From RYN-230 sp963829725 (GTDB lineage: Bacteria > Actinomycetota > Actinomycetes > Streptosporangiales > Streptosporangiaceae): 64,000 bases of DNA. The stretch spans positions 124,001-188,000 of the forward strand of contig CAWHJW010000009.1 in NCBI GenBank assembly GCA_963829725.1, in the 5' to 3' direction. This document shows positions 62,614-64,000 of this stretch, one piece after another; positions within the stretch are counted from its first letter, which is position 1; each line of letters opens with the position of its first letter. Below the pieces are notes generated by a model, which worked only from the letters and a program-made list of their open reading frames with translations, was not told the origin of the DNA and ran no database searches. The translations under genes and the position numbers were made by a program.

Positions 62614-62960
62614 CTGATGACGCCGATACCGGCGGCCCCCTGCTGGTGATCACCCCGGAGACGGAGGACCTGGTCGAGGCCCTCCGTGACGTGGTCAACC
62701 CCGAGCTGGGCGTGAACGTGGTCGACCTCGGGCTCATCTACGGGGTGACGCTGGACGAGGACAAGAGCCTGACCATCGACATGACGCTGACCAGCGCGGC
62801 CTGCCCGCTCACCGACGTCATCGAGGACCAGGCCCGGTCGGCCCTCGACGGCCTGGTGACCGATTTCCGGATCAACTGGGTGTGGCTGCCGCCGTGGGGC
62901 CCGGAGAAGATCACCGACGACGGCCGCGAGCAGTTGCGCGCCCTCGGCTTCAACGTCTGA
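62610..62960 (+). CDS. sufT: SufT-like DUF59/MIP18 protein
   Basis: A 116-residue MIP18-family protein that helps cluster maturation or transfer. LRDVVNPELGVNVVDLGLIY and the cysteine in MTLTSAACPLTDVIEDQ are the family core; WVWLPPWGPEKITDDGREQL closes it. ATG 62610 overlaps sufU. It ends the SUF operon, seven bases from the converging aldolase-like gene. Confidence 0.92.
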   Translation: MTDDADTGGPLLVITPETEDLVEALRDVVNPELGVNVVDLGLIYGVTLDEDKSLTIDMTLTSAACPLTDVIEDQARSALDGLVTDFRINWVWLPPWGPEKITDDGREQLRALGFNV

Positions 62961-62967
62961 GACCGGC

Positions 62968-64000
62968 TCACCAGGAAGTGACCGGCTCCCCGGGGTAGCG
63001 GCCCTCCATGGCCGCGATGTTCATGGCGACCCGGTAGGCCATGGCCCGCTGCCCGGCGGCCTGGCGGGCCGGGTCGCCGCGCCACGCGGCCAGCGCCGGG
63101 TCGGTCAGGGCCCGGCCGAACGCGAACGTCAGCGGCCAGATGTGCGGCAGCGACTGCATCCGGGCCAGGATCTCGGTGGCCCGCTCCGGCGGCTCGCCGC
63201 CGGACGGGAAGGCCACGCCGGCCAGCATGACGGGCACGCCGCCCAGGGCCCGCACGGTCGCCCCGGCGATGTCCCCGGCGGTGGCCTGGACGCCGGCCTG
63301 GCGGCCGGGCAGCGCCATGTTCGGCATCAGCACGACCGCGCCCGGGTCCACCGCGTAATCGTGCAGCTCGCTCATCACCGCCGCCAGCATGAGCGACGTC
63401 ACCATCTCGCACCGCCCGGCTGAGTGGGTGCCCTCGGCGGTGATCTCGGGCTGGACCACCGGGACCAGCCCGGCCTCCTGGCACGCCGCCACGTAACGGC
63501 CCAGGGCCTGGGCGTTGGCCCGGACCGCCACGGGGGAGGGCGTGCCCGGGCCGATCCGCAGCACGGCCCGCCAGACCGCGAACGCCGCGCCGTGGCGGGC
63601 GCAGGCGTCCAGCCGGGCGGGCAGCCCGTCCAGGCCCTCGGTGATCGTCTCGGTGTGCGTGCCCGGCAGCGGCTGGCGGCCGGTGTCCACCCGCACCCCG
63701 GTCAGCAGCCCCGCGTCGGCGGTGGCCGCCGGGAAGGTCCGGCCATCGCGCAGCCGCTGGCCCAGTGTCTCCTCGGCCAGGATCACCCCGGTCAGGCCGG
63801 CGGCCAGCCCAGGCGTGGTGACCAGCAGTTCCCGGAACGCCCGGCGGTACTCCGCGGTCGGCGGCAGGCCCGCCGCGGCGAGCCGTGCGGACATGGTGGT
63901 GGCGCCATGCCCGGCGGCCAGGATGCCTCTGGGCGGCGCCACCAGTGCCGCGGCCCTCGCCACCAGTGCGTCCACCTGCTGACGGTAGGTGCCGGCGGGC
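62968..64000 (-). CDS. class I fructose-bisphosphate aldolase homologue lacking the catalytic residues, 5' end cut
   Basis: At least 335 residues (counted from GTG 63975) align along the whole class I aldolase fold: RGILAAGHG, FAVWRAVLRIG, VPVVQPEI, VVLMPNMALPG, FPSGGEPPE and LTFAFGRAL. The frame stays open to the window edge (TYRQQVDALV), so the start is probably outside. Relative to rabbit muscle aldolase, D33 is G22 here, K107 is R95, K146 is V134, E187 is Q175 and the Schiff-base K229 is M217. Phosphate-binding residues in SGG and GRAL remain. It cannot work as a normal aldolase; binding or regulatory work is possible. It converges on the SUF operon. Confidence 0.85.
   Translation of the reverse strand, partial: PAGTYRQQVDALVARAAALVAPPRGILAAGHGATTMSARLAAAGLPPTAEYRRAFRELLVTTPGLAAGLTGVILAEETLGQRLRDGRTFPAATADAGLLTGVRVDTGRQPLPGTHTETITEGLDGLPARLDACARHGAAFAVWRAVLRIGPGTPSPVAVRANAQALGRYVAACQEAGLVPVVQPEITAEGTHSAGRCEMVTSLMLAAVMSELHDYAVDPGAVVLMPNMALPGRQAGVQATAGDIAGATVRALGGVPVMLAGVAFPSGGEPPERATEILARMQSLPHIWPLTFAFGRALTDPALAAWRGDPARQAAGQRAMAYRVAMNIAAMEGRYPGEPVTSW

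Overview
The window is very GC-rich chromosomal DNA from an actinobacterium. WhiA, a WhiB-like protein, RbpA, an Lsr2-like protein and OpcA are all present, and so is the actinobacterial gene order uvrC-rapZ-yvcK-whiA-gap-pgk-tpiA-secG-rbpA. This points to a filamentous (mycelial) lineage, but genus cannot be fixed from the sequence alone. Most start codons are placed by ATGA, GTGA or TGATG overlaps. No rRNA, tRNA, phage, CRISPR array or intact insertion sequence was seen.

Layout: 1-1.8 kb holds an FtsR-like MerR protein (5' end cut off), a DUF151 protein and a second MerR regulator. 1.9-4.9 kb is a glycine riboswitch and gcvP. 5-15 kb is a ROK-family protein followed by the conserved uvrC to rbpA block, which covers DNA repair, cell-wall/sporulation control, lower glycolysis and secretion. 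15-21 kb carries glutamate decarboxylase, an ATP-dependent DNA ligase, a frameshifted GNAT gene, a RibD-like reductase and glgX. 21-27 kb, on the minus strand, is a sulfur assimilation operon: leader peptide, sulfite reductase, zinc-ribbon protein, APS reductase and a CbiX-type chelatase. The chelatase frame runs without a stop into an AidB-like gene and carries in-frame palindromic repeats.

27-33.4 kb contains a WhiB protein, a tyrosine/glycine/proline-rich repeat protein, an Lsr2-like protein, an MscS-like channel, an acetate-type transporter and an RCK channel-like protein. 33.4-40.9 kb is a pentose phosphate operon (tkt, tal, a 94-residue small gene, zwf, opcA, pgl) in which the slot where pgi is often found holds only the small gene. 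41-46 kb holds a PrsW protease, heme A synthase, an EamA transporter and an ABC exporter. 46-53 kb is an amine catabolic operon (permease, glutamine-synthetase-like ligase, aldehyde dehydrogenase, short-chain dehydrogenase, glutamine amidotransferase) read divergently from a FadR-type regulator across a perfect palindromic operator. 53.4-56 kb is a two-component system flanked by matching repeats. 56.3-63 kb is a complete SUF iron-sulfur operon (sufR-B-D-Rieske-C-S-U-T).

The window ends in a class I fructose-bisphosphate aldolase homologue in which every residue used for Schiff-base chemistry has been replaced. The strongest candidates for new biology are this pseudo-aldolase, the in-frame palindromic element in the chelatase gene, the small tal-zwf gene, and the layered control region ahead of the sulfite reductase operon.
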